From Eremothecium cymbalariae DBVPG#7215 (lineage: Eukaryota > Ascomycota > Saccharomycetes > Saccharomycetales > Saccharomycetaceae), in assembly GCF_000235365.1 (NCBI RefSeq), contig NC_016449.1, positions 434,001 to 498,000 on the forward strand: a DNA stretch of 64,000 nt, written 5' to 3'. Of the stretch, positions 42,386 to 53,202 are shown in pieces. The position numbers and the translations under genes were made by a program. Within the stretch, counting starts at the first letter, position 1. Each line of letters starts with the position of its first letter. The notes under the pieces are model-generated. The model had not been told where the DNA came from. It saw only the letters and a list, made by a program, of their open reading frames with translations, and did not search any database.

Positions 42386-43375
42386 ATGGTGTGGAAGAGG
42401 GCCAAGACTGGCGAGGGCGAGTTCTACTACTATGAAACGGTCAGCGGGGAGAAGACATGGGAAAGACCGGAAACGTTTGAGGAAGAGACGGTGATGGGTG
42501 CCGTTGGTTTGGTGAAAGGGTACTCATCGTCTTCGGAGGAGGAGGAGGAGGAGGAGGAGGAGCAGCAGCAGCAGCAGCAGGAGCAGCAGCATGGTGTTGA
42601 TATTAGCAAGCCGTTGGATGTGAGGGTAGGGTACGATAGTGAGCATGCACGATTCATTGCCTTGTTTGATAGGTATGAGCTGAATCCTTACAGTTCGTGG
42701 AGCTTGCAATCGCGCAAGGTTCAGAGTGACCCAGAATTTTATACTTTGTTGGATGACGAGACGAGGAGAGAGCTTTTTGAAGATTGGTGTACTATGAAGC
42801 TGGCAAAGGCAGGTGGGGACAGTTCTGCAAGTTTAACTGGAGAAGAAGAAGAAGAAGAGGACGATGACGACGATGAGGACGAGAGTTTGGAGCCTGTAAA
42901 GTTCCACTATCTGTCCCATATTGTGTCAAAATCGACAATTAAGCCACAGACTGTGTTCAGTGATGTTAAAACAGAGAACAAATTATTATTCAAGAATTTT
43001 AATATCGACGAGACCCACCCAAAACAAGAACAACGGCAATTTGTATCCAGTTTGCTATTTTATTATAAAAAGAAGTCTTCAAAAGAGAGAGTGGAAATCT
43101 TCAAAAATTTACTAGACACAAAAGTAAAGCATGAGATCAACAACGAAGATCAATTACAACAAATTTTAGACCAGGAAAACTTACCCAATGATGCATACGA
43201 AATCGAGTCCCAACTAATAACCATGGAAAAATATATTGGGATGCATGATAGTCTACGTCAGCTACAAGAAGATATAAAATATTATGTAGTGGGTGTTAGG
43301 GATAAGACAATACTGATTAAGGAATTCCTGAGACATATGGTGCGATCAACAAGTCAGGTACGTAGTGGTTCGTGA
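42386..43375 (+). CDS. URN1: WW/FF-domain protein Urn1
   Basis: The 329-residue nuclear protein is related to pre-mRNA splicing factor Prp40. It opens with a WW domain (residues 1-30: VWKRAKTGEGEFYYYETVSG, then KTWERP). Next comes an acidic/Gln repeat encoded by GAG and CAG runs (42536-42589). An FF domain lies at about 80-145 (ARFIALFDRYELNPYSSW, RELFEDWCTMKLAK), then a second acidic run, and a C-terminal helical part that may hold a further FF-like region. An in-frame TTG two codons upstream is not used; the ATG at 42386 is. Synteny is YPR152C. Confidence 0.92.
   Translation: MVWKRAKTGEGEFYYYETVSGEKTWERPETFEEETVMGAVGLVKGYSSSSEEEEEEEEEQQQQQQEQQHGVDISKPLDVRVGYDSEHARFIALFDRYELNPYSSWSLQSRKVQSDPEFYTLLDDETRRELFEDWCTMKLAKAGGDSSASLTGEEEEEEDDDDDEDESLEPVKFHYLSHIVSKSTIKPQTVFSDVKTENKLLFKNFNIDETHPKQEQRQFVSSLLFYYKKKSSKERVEIFKNLLDTKVKHEINNEDQLQQILDQENLPNDAYEIESQLITMEKYIGMHDSLRQLQEDIKYYVVGVRDKTILIKEFLRHMVRSTSQVRSGS
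42536..42593 (+). repeat. GAG/CAG trinucleotide repeat in URN1
   Basis: A run of GAG codons passes into CAG codons (EEEEEEE then QQQQQQEQQ). Such tracts vary in length readily. The effect is confined to a disordered linker between the WW and FF domains. Confidence 0.85.
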
Positions 43376-43522
43376 ATATATACATCATTTGTGCGTATAT
43401 ATACTTGTGGGAGTTAAATTTGTAAATATAGATAGGCGGTTTTTTCTAAAGTCCATTAACTATACCTATTATTTAAGCCTTAAGCAATTAAGGTTTTGTG
43501 TTTGATCCAGTTCTGAGTATAT

Positions 43523-46500
43523 TTACGTGGAAAGCTCTTCATCCTCATTGTTTACAACTGAGTTATAATCAATACCAAATTCTGCCAAAAATTCACGCTG
43601 CCGCATCTCCTTATCTGCCATATATAATCCCATGATCGCATGATCTTGGTAGATGACCCTTCTACCGAAAACCGCTGTCTTATTGGTTAAGGAATGTTTA
43701 GTAATGAAACTTCTCAATGCGGTAACTGCAGTATTTTCATTGTCCACATGTAGAGGGAGTAATTCTATAAGCATTTTGTTATATTTCGATAAATTGTTGT
43801 TATTATCTATTTCTGGAGAGCCAACATTCTCCAGCTTTAGATTATTGATATCAATGGGTGTGGGCGGGAAATCTGCATCACTCAAACAATTTTCTAAGTG
43901 ATCCTCTCGATCGATGTTAACGATCTTTTGTTCAATTCCTTCACCTTCTGTAACTAGAGATTGAGAAGATTTTTTGCGTATATTTTCGGTACCTTGTTTG
44001 TCAGATTTACTTGAATCGTTTTGAGATGAAGCTTCTAATATTGAAGATTTTAGTTTGAAAAACAGGTTACGAGCCTCAGGAATAATACCTATCCAATTCA
44101 TCAGAAGTGTCTGTAACTCAAATATGTACTCAGAATCAGTAAAGTCAAATTTCTTTTTCTCCATTAACATGTCTACCATAAAACACACCAATTTCATTAA
44201 ACCAATAACATGTGGCGAAACACCTAGAGTATCTTTATCCCCATCTTCACATAGACCATATTCGAGATCATCACTTCCTTCATTTTCAGATTGTGATAGA
44301 GGAAGTTCTTCATCGCTATTCAAATTTTTCATGTTATCAGAAAAGTATATTGTAGCATTAATGAAAAACTCTAGTAGGAGCATATTAATTTCGATGATGG
44401 ACAATATAATAGGCCCTTGTCTCGAAAATGGGATCTTGATGGTCACAGATGATGAGCCTAAAGACAAAGAGTCTAAAATATCTAAATTACGATTCTTGAT
44501 ATCATCCTCAGCTTCCTCATCATAATCGACATTTCCCCTCATGCCCATTACTAGTTCAAAGATATAATGAATCAGTGAATGTGAGATTTCAAGGTGAGTA
44601 ATAAACCATATAAGAACTCTGCGATATCCACTGCACATCAGCATTTCATCCATCATTCTCCAAACTAAGTCATTATTGTAGTACATCATTTTTGTGAACA
44701 AGGATTCCTCGCACCACTTCTCGTATATAAAATCACTTGTTAATTCGTTTACCCTATCAGAATTTGAGTTAGAGCTAGATCCTTTATCAGTCCGGCCATT
44801 CATAACGTCATAAACCATAGATTTTTCCTGTTCTAACTTAATACAAGTAGCAATGCTTCTAAGAATAAATGAAGCATGATTGGGTTCCATTTTCTTCGTA
44901 GTAGCTTCTTTCATCAAATAATAGACAACATCTGCATGTAATTTGTTAACGAAAACATAATGCTCTGTATAATAAAAATTTAGTCCTCTTGGTATATCTC
45001 TCCAGTCCTTACCATTGAAATCAAAATCAACACCATCTCTGGAACGAATAGCAAACTTTTGAGAATTAGGGCCATTAAAGGTCGTACTAAGCATTGAAGA
45101 TGGTAAATTCAGCGAATTATGAGAATATTTAGGGCGATCTATATTGCTTGAAGCAGTTTCACCCTCTTCTTCATCAGATAGCAGTTCATCATCATCAAAA
45201 ACGCAGTGACATCTCTTATAATAGCCCCTCATATCTTTAATTCTCTCACGTTGCTGGATTTCTTCTAACCTCTCAAGATCCTCCTCATTTTCATCATACA
45301 GCTGCTCTGGATCTATGGCATTATAATCATCATATTCATAATCAAACATGTATTTGACATCATCATCAAACCTGTCACCGGGCTGTAAATCACTTAGTAA
45401 ATCAGTTACATCATTTAAGTCAATCCCCAATGATAGCATTGCGGCAGCGTGGGATCTCACATCTGCATAGAGTGCACCGTGGCATAGTTTCCTACCGTGA
45501 GGAGACATAAACAGATTTATTGGTTCGTGTTTGAAGTCATGTTCTTTAGAGGAGAAATGGTCATTTATCATGGTCGCCACAACGCTTCTTAGGGCTGCAG
45601 TACCTCTTATAGCTGCACGTACTATTATCGGAGTATTAAACGTCTCACGATCTTCTTCAAACCTGTCGATTTCAAGACCCCGTAACAATACATTTGTTAG
45701 ATTCTTCCATAGATGAAGCGCTAGCGGCAGAAACGGATTCATTTGGACTGGAAGATACGAATACAAGCGATACATAGCATATATCGATAACATGTCTACC
45801 ATGTAAAGTAATTCTAAATCTTGTGTATTCAAACCCCTCGGTGTCCATTTATCTAGATTAACATTCCAGTGTACAGACTCATCACTGTTGTTTACAGTGT
45901 TCAAAACATCCCCATCGTGGCAATTTAGACGCTTCATGGTGGCTAACACAATCTTCTGCATATTATAACATACGTGAAACCTCCAATCCCTACCCCTAGA
46001 AATAAGCATATTTTCAATAAGATTGGAAGTGGAACCGAGAAACATTTGGAATATTAAATCAATAGAAATGATGTGATCCTCTGTTGGTGGTGGTTGTGTG
46101 ATAGGATCTACCAATGCCGCTAAAGTCATAAATTGAGCTTTTAATAATGGCCCTTCCGCATCTGGAAGACCCAAAACTCTATAAAGTATTTCATGTCTCT
46201 TTTTGGCATGCAGAAAAACGTTTGGAAATTCGAGGGTGCCATCCCGATTCAAGTCAAAGGTAAATACCTGTTCCCTAGAAGATAGTTTCTGCTGCGGCCA
46301 ATGATCATTTTCTGAATCCACATCTTGGTCGTAATGGTCATCATCATCATTAGATAAATCCAAAAGAGTTTGCTTTGTATATGACGCAGGCCATGAGTGG
46401 CTCCATAGGGCTACATTAAGCTTCGGCAATAACTCCTTGGTGACAGTTAATTTGTCAAATAACGTATAGAAAAACTTAGTATACAATTCCTTTGTAGACG

Positions 46501-47137
46501 ACTGGACTTGGACCTGGGAGCAAGTTACATTTCCATACCATACATAATATCCATTAAACTCATAGCTCCTATTATACTCGTCAACGAGTTCCGGCAAAAA
46601 CTTCGGAATCCCCTGTGTCAGCAGCATTTCCCACATCGGCCTGCTTTGTATCATATAATCTAACAGCAAATTATACTCATCATCAATAAGATACGGCCTC
46701 AAAGGCTCCGGTAGCAAAAACTGTAACGGTAGCTTTCTCGTCGCTGAAGCATACTCGATGTAATCCAGTGCACAATTCTCATTACGTAGGCAAAAGTCCA
46801 AAAACTCTGACAATATATCCCGCCGACTCCCCCAATCCTTGTAACATGACTTCCAATAACTGTGGTTCGATCGTACCTTTAAAGACTGCTTATATTCAGT
46901 CAATTTGATCCGCCCACAACACAAATCATACAACATATGCAACATGCTATTCCCACTTCGCGTCATAAAGAGCGTAACTACCACCTTCTCGGTTATCAAC
47001 GCATCAAAATGTTCATCCCCCACATTCAATCGAAACTCCACCAAAGACCGTATGTCAGGCTTGTACGTCCGGAATATTGACGTCAAAGGCCCTTTCACCA
47101 CCGGAGCGTCCACTTTCGTCTTGTTCTTCCTCACCAT
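43523..47137 (-). CDS. CAF130: CCR4-NOT complex subunit Caf130
   Basis: The 1204-residue protein is a yeast-specific peripheral subunit of the CCR4-NOT deadenylase and transcription-control complex (about 1122 residues in S. cerevisiae). It is mainly helical, without a named catalytic domain. Recognisable family stretches are LVEFRLNVGDEHFDALITEK near the N terminus and HSYWKSCYKDWGSRRDILSE. Asp/Glu-rich loops lie near 265-280, 600-660 and 1000-1015, and a low-complexity polar region near 1070-1140. It starts at ATG. The assignment rests on sequence resemblance plus its place between PRE9/URN1 and PEX4 (YGR134W). It diverges from the SUE1-like gene. Confidence 0.88.
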   Translation of the reverse strand: MVRKNKTKVDAPVVKGPLTSIFRTYKPDIRSLVEFRLNVGDEHFDALITEKVVVTLFMTRSGNSMLHMLYDLCCGRIKLTEYKQSLKVRSNHSYWKSCYKDWGSRRDILSEFLDFCLRNENCALDYIEYASATRKLPLQFLLPEPLRPYLIDDEYNLLLDYMIQSRPMWEMLLTQGIPKFLPELVDEYNRSYEFNGYYVWYGNVTCSQVQVQSSTKELYTKFFYTLFDKLTVTKELLPKLNVALWSHSWPASYTKQTLLDLSNDDDDHYDQDVDSENDHWPQQKLSSREQVFTFDLNRDGTLEFPNVFLHAKKRHEILYRVLGLPDAEGPLLKAQFMTLAALVDPITQPPPTEDHIISIDLIFQMFLGSTSNLIENMLISRGRDWRFHVCYNMQKIVLATMKRLNCHDGDVLNTVNNSDESVHWNVNLDKWTPRGLNTQDLELLYMVDMLSIYAMYRLYSYLPVQMNPFLPLALHLWKNLTNVLLRGLEIDRFEEDRETFNTPIIVRAAIRGTAALRSVVATMINDHFSSKEHDFKHEPINLFMSPHGRKLCHGALYADVRSHAAAMLSLGIDLNDVTDLLSDLQPGDRFDDDVKYMFDYEYDDYNAIDPEQLYDENEEDLERLEEIQQRERIKDMRGYYKRCHCVFDDDELLSDEEEGETASSNIDRPKYSHNSLNLPSSMLSTTFNGPNSQKFAIRSRDGVDFDFNGKDWRDIPRGLNFYYTEHYVFVNKLHADVVYYLMKEATTKKMEPNHASFILRSIATCIKLEQEKSMVYDVMNGRTDKGSSSNSNSDRVNELTSDFIYEKWCEESLFTKMMYYNNDLVWRMMDEMLMCSGYRRVLIWFITHLEISHSLIHYIFELVMGMRGNVDYDEEAEDDIKNRNLDILDSLSLGSSSVTIKIPFSRQGPIILSIIEINMLLLEFFINATIYFSDNMKNLNSDEELPLSQSENEGSDDLEYGLCEDGDKDTLGVSPHVIGLMKLVCFMVDMLMEKKKFDFTDSEYIFELQTLLMNWIGIIPEARNLFFKLKSSILEASSQNDSSKSDKQGTENIRKKSSQSLVTEGEGIEQKIVNIDREDHLENCLSDADFPPTPIDINNLKLENVGSPEIDNNNNLSKYNKMLIELLPLHVDNENTAVTALRSFITKHSLTNKTAVFGRRVIYQDHAIMGLYMADKEMRQREFLAEFGIDYNSVVNNEDEELST

Positions 47138-47547
47138 TGCCTACGATATATTGTAAAAACTCAAACCTAGATCAAAGGAGACAGAGGTACTTCTATATTA
47201 CAGTATGCAACACCCCTTTCCTAACAACGTTTATGTTAAACCGCCTCAATATGTGTGAATATTTTAAAATTTTGCAATGCTTTGAATACTAATCTTATAT
47301 ATATAATATATGCCTTCGGTCTTCAATCTCTCGAGGCGCTGTGAGCTCAATAGACATCACGTGATAAACACGTGACACAATAACGTTTCAATCATTGTAA
47401 ACGAAAGTCATCTCGCACCCAGAAGCTGTACGAGGAAGGGTATATAAAGGTGTCAGTGCAACAACGCTGCAAACAGAAGCATAATAACATGATAAGGTCG
47501 CTATAACAGTTAGGATAGTTTGATATTTGGGCTTTGGAATAACAGAT
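47138..47547. promoter_or_regulatory. divergent CAF130 / SUE1 promoter
   Basis: Two CACGTG boxes at 47358-47363 and 47369-47374 lie 11 bases apart, one helical turn. A TATATAAA at 47441-47448 is about 100 bases before the SUE1-like ATG. Confidence 0.55.
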
Positions 47548-47811
47548 ATGGTTAAGGGAAAACCTTTAGAGATACTAAGGCATCTTCCCAGGGTGCCCAC
47601 GACACAATACCTTTCGTTGGAGGAACTACGTACAGACATCTTCTTTAGTGGCTACAGGCCTATGGTATATCCAGTGAAGCAGAATCCGTTATTTCGGAGC
47701 AGTAAAAACATACTAGAAAGTAGCATAGGTAAAGGACTGGGACGAGACAAGGATAAGGGTAATGCGGGCAATGGATGCAGCGGAGCAAGCTCTGTGCGGG
47801 GCCACGGATGA
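47548..47811 (+). CDS. SUE1: Pet20/Sue1 family mitochondrial protein, short form
   Basis: The 87-residue protein contains LPRVPTTQYLSLEELRTDIF followed by FSGYRP, the core of the Pet20/Sue1 family. Sue1 is a mitochondrial protein needed to degrade unstable cytochrome c in S. cerevisiae. Position and direction match YPR151C, between URN1 and NCE102. It is much shorter than S. cerevisiae Sue1 (about 206 residues): there is almost nothing before the domain, and a Gly/Ser-rich tail follows it. The frame reaches back to a TTG at 47527, but the first ATG is at 47548, about 100 bases after a TATA box. I found no splice signals upstream that would add an N-terminal exon. Confidence 0.65.
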   Translation: MVKGKPLEILRHLPRVPTTQYLSLEELRTDIFFSGYRPMVYPVKQNPLFRSSKNILESSIGKGLGRDKDKGNAGNGCSGASSVRGHG

Positions 47812-48338
47812 AGATTATGACGAAAATGACTGAAGATACGGTAGGGTACTGGGTATGGTCTATTTGTGACTCTGCAGTGCATATATTGGATAGGTATTAG
47901 GTTGCTACGTATCTTATGCAATATTATAAGATAGTTCTAAAACAAAAAAGGCCTGCGAGAGAAAGGATGAAACGGGAGGCGATGGATGTCATGTCAAACA
48001 GAATGGATTAAAAGATGCATGTGTATGCAGGCATGTTCAGGTTGCATATTATAATCTTGTTAAATGATATTGCAGACATACGTTGAATATAGGGTGGCTT
48101 ATAGCATTGTTCTAATGTCACAAAATTTCTCATATGTGACAGAAACATGGTTCCGTCGGAGTCTTGGTGGCTTGTCTTGCTATAACTTGGTTAATTAAAT
48201 AATTAGTACATATAAATACAATGAAGCAATAACTTTAATGTGCATTTTGACGCATAGTTATGTATATGCAAACTATAAAACAGGGAGGTAAAAGGAGTCC
48301 AAAACCGAATATACTTTTAGACAGACTCACATGAGTGG
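47812..48338. other. convergent SUE1 / PEX4 intergenic region
   Basis: This is the 3' flank of both genes. No gene is seen. Confidence 0.5.
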
Positions 48339-48824
48339 TCAGAGGGTCCTGCTACATAACCTGTAAGTCACCAGACCTTGATATGCTTGTTTATCGACTG
48401 AATATAGTTTTGCCAAGTCCACATCTAGCGGAGAATCAACTCCTGGTTCCGCTAGTAGCGTACGTATCGCCTCCACGACTTGCAGAAGATTATACATGGG
48501 GGACCATGTCTCATGCTTGAGTAGGTCTAGGCAAACCTCACCAGTAGACCATTTGATATTTGGATGGCATATGTGATTCGGTGGGAATCTGCAGTTAGGC
48601 GGTTCGTTTGGATACATCTCTGGAATCTCAATACTCAAAGTAAACGTGAAATCAGCGTATGGAGTGTTTTCAGGGCCACAGAACTGCGCTTCCCACTTAG
48701 ACAAACTACCTCCATCCCCTGCCGGGCATAACATTAAGATTGACTCATGCGACTGCAGCTGCTCCCGAATCTGTTTATACTCGGCCAGCATCCTTGAAGC
48801 CCTATTATTTGCTCTATGAACCAT
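48339..48824 (-). CDS. PEX4: peroxisomal ubiquitin-conjugating enzyme Pex4
   Basis: This E2 enzyme monoubiquitinates the import receptor Pex5 so it can be recycled from the peroxisome, anchored there by Pex22. The 161 residues form a single UBC fold: the N-terminal helix with RMLAEYKQIREQL, DLSKWEA-like block LSKWEAQFCGPENTPYAD, the HPN tripeptide in CHPNIKWSTGE and the catalytic Cys98 in GEVCLDLLK, then WSPMYNLLQVVEAIRTLL. A TTG further upstream is in frame, but the ATG at 48824 is chosen. Synteny is YGR133W, next to PHB1. POX1 in the same window is also peroxisomal but not co-located. Confidence 0.92.
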   Translation of the reverse strand: MVHRANNRASRMLAEYKQIREQLQSHESILMLCPAGDGGSLSKWEAQFCGPENTPYADFTFTLSIEIPEMYPNEPPNCRFPPNHICHPNIKWSTGEVCLDLLKHETWSPMYNLLQVVEAIRTLLAEPGVDSPLDVDLAKLYSVDKQAYQGLVTYRLCSRTL

Positions 48825-49392
48825 GTTCGTGTATATCAAATAAACCTTTATCCAGGTTTGTATTCCAGCGAGTGGTTGTGAGTTTGCTACATAGGCTTAT
48901 TTGGAACTAACTTCAATAAAGCTCATTGGCCCTATATCACGACATAGATACACACGTGGTAACCTAATGAATAGAATAACTACATGCAACTCAAATATCT
49001 ACTAGCTACTATGCCATGCAGCTTACATCAGACCCATTGCTTGTGTACCTGACTCAGCAGTGGTTTAAAGACTCAATCACGTGACAATTTTACCGTATAA
49101 TGAAGAACCCGCAGGCCCCACGACCACCCACGCTAAACAATTGACGTCTCTGTAGGGAGAAAGCACGGGTTACACTCTTACATGTTCCAATGCGCATTGG
49201 AAGACTAACTAGCAGCTCTCTCCAATGAGGTGAACTTGTTATGCATGTAGCTTTACTTTTCGCTATTGGACGATTTTTAAATAAAGTGAAAAATTGCTGA
49301 AACTTATTTTGCCACCTGCTTCACATACATACACGGATTGGATATATTTGTTAAACAAGTGGAAAGAGAACGACGAGGATTTCATAGAAGAC
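48825..49392. promoter_or_regulatory. divergent PEX4 / PHB1 promoter
   Basis: No gene is seen. CACGTG boxes lie at 48953-48958 and 49078-49083. Nothing else is recognised. Confidence 0.5.
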
Positions 49393-50244
49393 ATGTCGAG
49401 GTTTTTAGAAAATATAGCTAATATTGCAGTTCCAATTGGCGTTGCCATTTTCGCGGCGCAGTCGTGTATTTATGATGTTAGAGGTGGCACAAGGGCTGTT
49501 ATATTTGACCGTCTATCTGGTGTACAACAGAAGGTTGTTGGTGAAGGTACTCACTTTCTGATCCCATGGTTGCAGAAAGCTGTTATTTATGATGTGCGTA
49601 CGAAACCCAAGAATATTGCAACGAACACAGGTACCAAGGACCTGCAGATAGTTACTTTAACGTTGCGTGTGTTACACAGGCCGGATGTGATTGCGTTACC
49701 TAAAATTTACCAAGAATTAGGGCTTGATTACGATGAAAGAGTGCTTCCCTCGATTGGTAACGAGGTACTCAAGGCTATTGTTGCACAGTTTGATGCAGCC
49801 GAGTTAATAACTCAAAGGGAGCTTGTGTCGCAGAAAATCAGACAAGAACTGGCCAAACGTGCGCATGCATTCCACATAAAATTGGAAGATGTGGCGATTA
49901 CTCACATGGTGTTTGGCCACGAGTTTACCAAGTCAGTCGAAAAGAAGCAGATTGCACAACAGGAATCCGAGAGGGCCAAGTACCTAGTTCAACTAGCTGA
50001 ACAGGAGAGAGCAGCCGCTGTTATCAGAGCTGAAGGTGATGCGGAGGCAGCTGAATACATTTCCAAAGCGTTGAATAAAGCGGGTGATGGTCTTTTAATG
50101 ATCAGAAGATTAGAAGCTTCTAAAAAGATTGCCCAGACCTTGGCTGGTTCCTCGAACATCACATACTTACCTTCATCATCTAAAGGTGGTTCGCATGACG
50201 CCTGTGGTACACCTAGCTCGTTATTGTTGAATTTAGGGAGGTAG
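49393..50244 (+). CDS. PHB1: prohibitin 1
   Basis: The 283-residue subunit of the ring-shaped prohibitin complex, formed with Phb2 in the inner mitochondrial membrane, stabilises newly made respiratory proteins and modulates the m-AAA protease. The N-terminal hydrophobic anchor is about residues 8-25 (IANIAVPIGVAIFAAQ). The SPFH/prohibitin domain follows (RAVIFDRLSGVQQKVVGEGT, HRPDVIALPKIYQELGLDYD), then a coiled coil (about 180-250, rich in Ala, Glu, Gln). The frame is open for 33 codons upstream from a TTG, but the first ATG at 49393 gives the family start and length. PEX4 is divergent upstream. Confidence 0.97.
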   Translation: MSRFLENIANIAVPIGVAIFAAQSCIYDVRGGTRAVIFDRLSGVQQKVVGEGTHFLIPWLQKAVIYDVRTKPKNIATNTGTKDLQIVTLTLRVLHRPDVIALPKIYQELGLDYDERVLPSIGNEVLKAIVAQFDAAELITQRELVSQKIRQELAKRAHAFHIKLEDVAITHMVFGHEFTKSVEKKQIAQQESERAKYLVQLAEQERAAAVIRAEGDAEAAEYISKALNKAGDGLLMIRRLEASKKIAQTLAGSSNITYLPSSSKGGSHDACGTPSSLLLNLGR

Positions 50245-51251
50245 TCTTGCTCTAAAAGCCGTTTAACGGAGTCTGGTCTGATTGGATTACGAAATAGTAG
50301 TATGTAAGATTACGTCATCCATATTAACGTTCTATGTCACACTCTTCTCCGTTTATAAGGTGCAAAGAGTCTCCACGGGAGGATATAAACCGCAAACGTA
50401 TCAACATATGTTTACATATATTTAGGGTGTCGAAGCAAAAATCCTCTGAAAACAGTTAAACAGAAGTCACTTTATTACATTGTAATTGATTAATACTGTA
50501 CTATTCATATTTATATGGATGATACAATATTAAGTCCAAATAAAAACAAAAGTGTCGTATGTAAACAAAAGAGAAGAGGACGAAGCGTAAGAAGAAATTA
50601 ACATAATAATGTAAATAATTGGGAGAACGCCATATCACTCAACAACTACCTCATGAACTTACTGCTGGTACTTTTTCCCATTCTTTAAGTGTTCTTTTTC
50701 TAACCATTTTAATGATGGCGATGAGACGCTGCTTTAACTATAACTAACGTCTTGAAAAAAATGTCATCATTTTTTGTAGAATCAACTTACCACTAGAAAA
50801 CCCACCTACCAAACAAAACCAATTGCACCAAAGTAGCAGCTGTAGCAGTGCTATTAGTAGTCGTACTAGTAAATATCAACAGTAGCACTAAGTAGAAAAG
50901 TGGTAAGATTAGCATTAAAATATTATAACTGGAAAAATGTATTAGAGAAATTTCTGATAAAACCATGATGTTGTCATGTGGGCAAAAGAATTGATTAAAA
51001 TAAAATTAAAAACTTAGAGGACAAATGCAGCAACGACATCCCTTTAGATCCAGGAAGCAGTCCTCAATGTAGCTGGTGGTCGACGCCCAATTTGTGATGA
51101 ATATTAAAAGCCCTTCATAGGCGCAATTAGTGGAAATGATAGAACAGTACCAAACCGAAATTCAAGTGTCCCTCCACCCCTAAACCAAGCACACCTGCCC
51201 TCAACAGACCTTGAGATAACGTGCCTCGACACATTTTCCTCTTTTTTAAAC
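50245..51251. other. convergent PHB1 / NCE102 intergenic region
   Basis: One kilobase of AT-rich 3'-flanking DNA for both genes. A minus-strand frame at 51104-51328 is a continuation artefact at the NCE102 end. No gene is recognised; an unrecognised non-coding RNA is not excluded. Confidence 0.45.
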
Positions 51252-51761
51252 CTAGACTTGGGAAATAGTTGGCACGCCACCTCCAGTCTTTCTACCGGAC
51301 CCAGAGCTAAATGCTCCAGTTGAAACAATATTTAGACCAGAAAGCACAGCTTTGGCCAAAAAGATGAAGAAAGAAAAGAATAAGAACACAGAAGAAGCTT
51401 GAACTTTCCTGCATCTACCCTCCCTACCTTCAGAAATATCATTTCCCCTAAGAAAGCCTGAGTTGGAACATGAATGTGGCCCAATCGCAGCGCCCAGAGC
51501 AGTTGCAGCAGCAAAAGTGAAGATCAAGTTTAGCACATCAGTAGTGATGAGCAAAATGGGCCAGGCAAGCGCAGAGATGAAGTTAGCCAATACCGAGTAA
51601 AGCGAATCAAACAACAGCGCAAAAATAGCCGTGAACAACCCAAAGTTTACTCTAGAGTGTGAACGATTTTGCCCATTGATTAATGAACCGGTTAACGCCA
51701 AAACGATGATCAGAAACAAAAAATTGGCTGCACGCAACGAATTATCTAGAATAGAAAGCAT
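51252..51761 (-). CDS. NCE102: eisosome membrane protein Nce102/Fhn1
   Basis: The 169-residue tetraspan MARVEL-type protein of the plasma-membrane eisosome (MCC) senses sphingolipid state and is needed for eisosome organisation in S. cerevisiae. Four membrane spans are visible: AANFLFLIIVLALTGSLI, LFTAIFALLFDSLYSVLA, WPILLITTDVLNLIFTFAAA and ASSVFLFFSFFIFLAKAVL. An extracellular loop with Cys residues (GPHSCSNSGF, GRCRKVQ) lies between the third and fourth. The C terminus GVPTISQV is the conserved family tail. One gene here stands for the ohnologues NCE102 (YPR149W) and FHN1 (YGR131W). Its upstream neighbour YGR130C is also an eisosome component, transcribed divergently. Confidence 0.94.
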   Translation of the reverse strand: MLSILDNSLRAANFLFLIIVLALTGSLINGQNRSHSRVNFGLFTAIFALLFDSLYSVLANFISALAWPILLITTDVLNLIFTFAAATALGAAIGPHSCSNSGFLRGNDISEGREGRCRKVQASSVFLFFSFFIFLAKAVLSGLNIVSTGAFSSGSGRKTGGGVPTISQV

Positions 51762-53202
51762 TATGATGATATTACAGGATGAATAATATCTTCTTTTCTA
51801 TGTTTTATTATATGTGTCTGTTACCGTATGTCGAAATCTGCCGATCGTCTAATTTATATCACAATCAAATCCAGTGCGTGTAGTAACGTCCTAAACCTTC
51901 AGAAATGAATCCAAGACTGACAATGTAAACAGAAAAATATGTCTCCAGCAAACAAAAAAACCGTATATGTAATATCACTTCTGTTATATACGTACGACGA
52001 CTTTTCCTCTTCACTGCCCCTGTGCCCAACTACGCCTCTACAGAATTACCCCGTCGACTGTATATTTATATACCCGCTTTTAGTCGTATTGTTTTCACCA
52101 GCTCGAGAAGCTAAAACAAAAATTGCCTTGGCCCTTGTACGAACCTCCTCCCCACGTTAATCAGCAGAAATATGTGAACGAGAGAGCAGCCCCGCTGCTC
52201 TACTGTTACCTACTGCCTCCCATCATCCCTGCACCATTCTGTATAGAGCACAATCTTCACACCCCTCCTTTTCCTGACTCGTTGCTTTCTTCTCACCCTG
52301 TACACATTTAGTTTCCAGTTGGTCTCACCATGCTGTCATTTTGCACTAACGCTTATAGCAACTCCAGCAACTCCATCCATTACGCATTTCTGTCTTAATT
52401 CATGAAATAACGAGAACTCATTTTGCTTTGGTATCCTTTTTCTTCCAGTGTATCACGACACAGAAACCACCGCACTGCGCGAAAACGCGCGTCGTCGCTC
52501 CCTAAATTCCCAAAATAGGATAATATAAACATTCGGTGCGTCTAGCACCGGAATCACGTGCATGAATCCCCAACTAGACCCCTGCCCACAGCCAAATTGG
52601 AACACTAATATGCACCCGCGATGCCGGAAAAGTCGCCCCTTTCAGGAACGAACATGAACTACATATAGCAAAGGGGTTTTCAACCGAAATAGGGTTTTTG
52701 AGCCTAAAGAAATGGTTCATTTTATGAACAGCATAGAAGCATTTACAGAACAATATTTAGGGTCGAAGAAATTAGTCCCACAGGAATATTAGAATTGGGA
52801 GGAAGTTATTCGAAAGGTAATAATTTCTTTATGTTTTTTAACAAAATGTAGTGTGTGTAATAAGTGGGTTTACTACTTATTTAGCTTTTTTATCTGATGA
52901 TTAAAAGCGAGCTTGTAGTGGACGGACGACCAGAAGACTAATAGTAAAAGGTATTTTGAACTAACGAAAAAAAGAGAGTTAGTTTTTAGAAATCAACAGT
53001 ATTTTAAATAGACGACGGCCAGACTAGACGGATATAGATAGGAAATACAAGGAAGGGTTTAATATAAGCCATCAAAAAGAAGGTAAAATTTCAGGAGAAC
53101 GTTCGATTTAAAGGAGAGAAGGATTTCTGAGAGGCAGGAATTTTTGACTAGGATCAGGATTATATTTTTAAATAGTATAGAGTCGGGAGGTTGGAGAAAG
53201 GA
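51762..53202. promoter_or_regulatory. 1.4-kb divergent NCE102 / YGR130C promoter
   Basis: No gene is supported. Notable elements are CGCGAAA at 52478-52484 (SCB type) overlapping ACGCGCGT at 52485-52492 (MCB-like), a CGGTGC-N5-GCACCG dyad at 52534-52550, and CACGTG at 52555-52560, all within 85 bases. Confidence 0.5.
52478..52560. promoter_or_regulatory. cluster of SCB/MCB-like, CGG dyad and CACGTG elements
   Basis: SCB core CGCGAAA is at 52478-52484 and ACGCGCGT at 52485-52492. CGGTGC (52534-52539) is inverted as GCACCG (52545-52550), and CACGTG follows at 52555. The density in an otherwise AT-rich promoter suggests a real control module. The responding factors are inferred only from consensus sequences. 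Confidence 0.4.
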
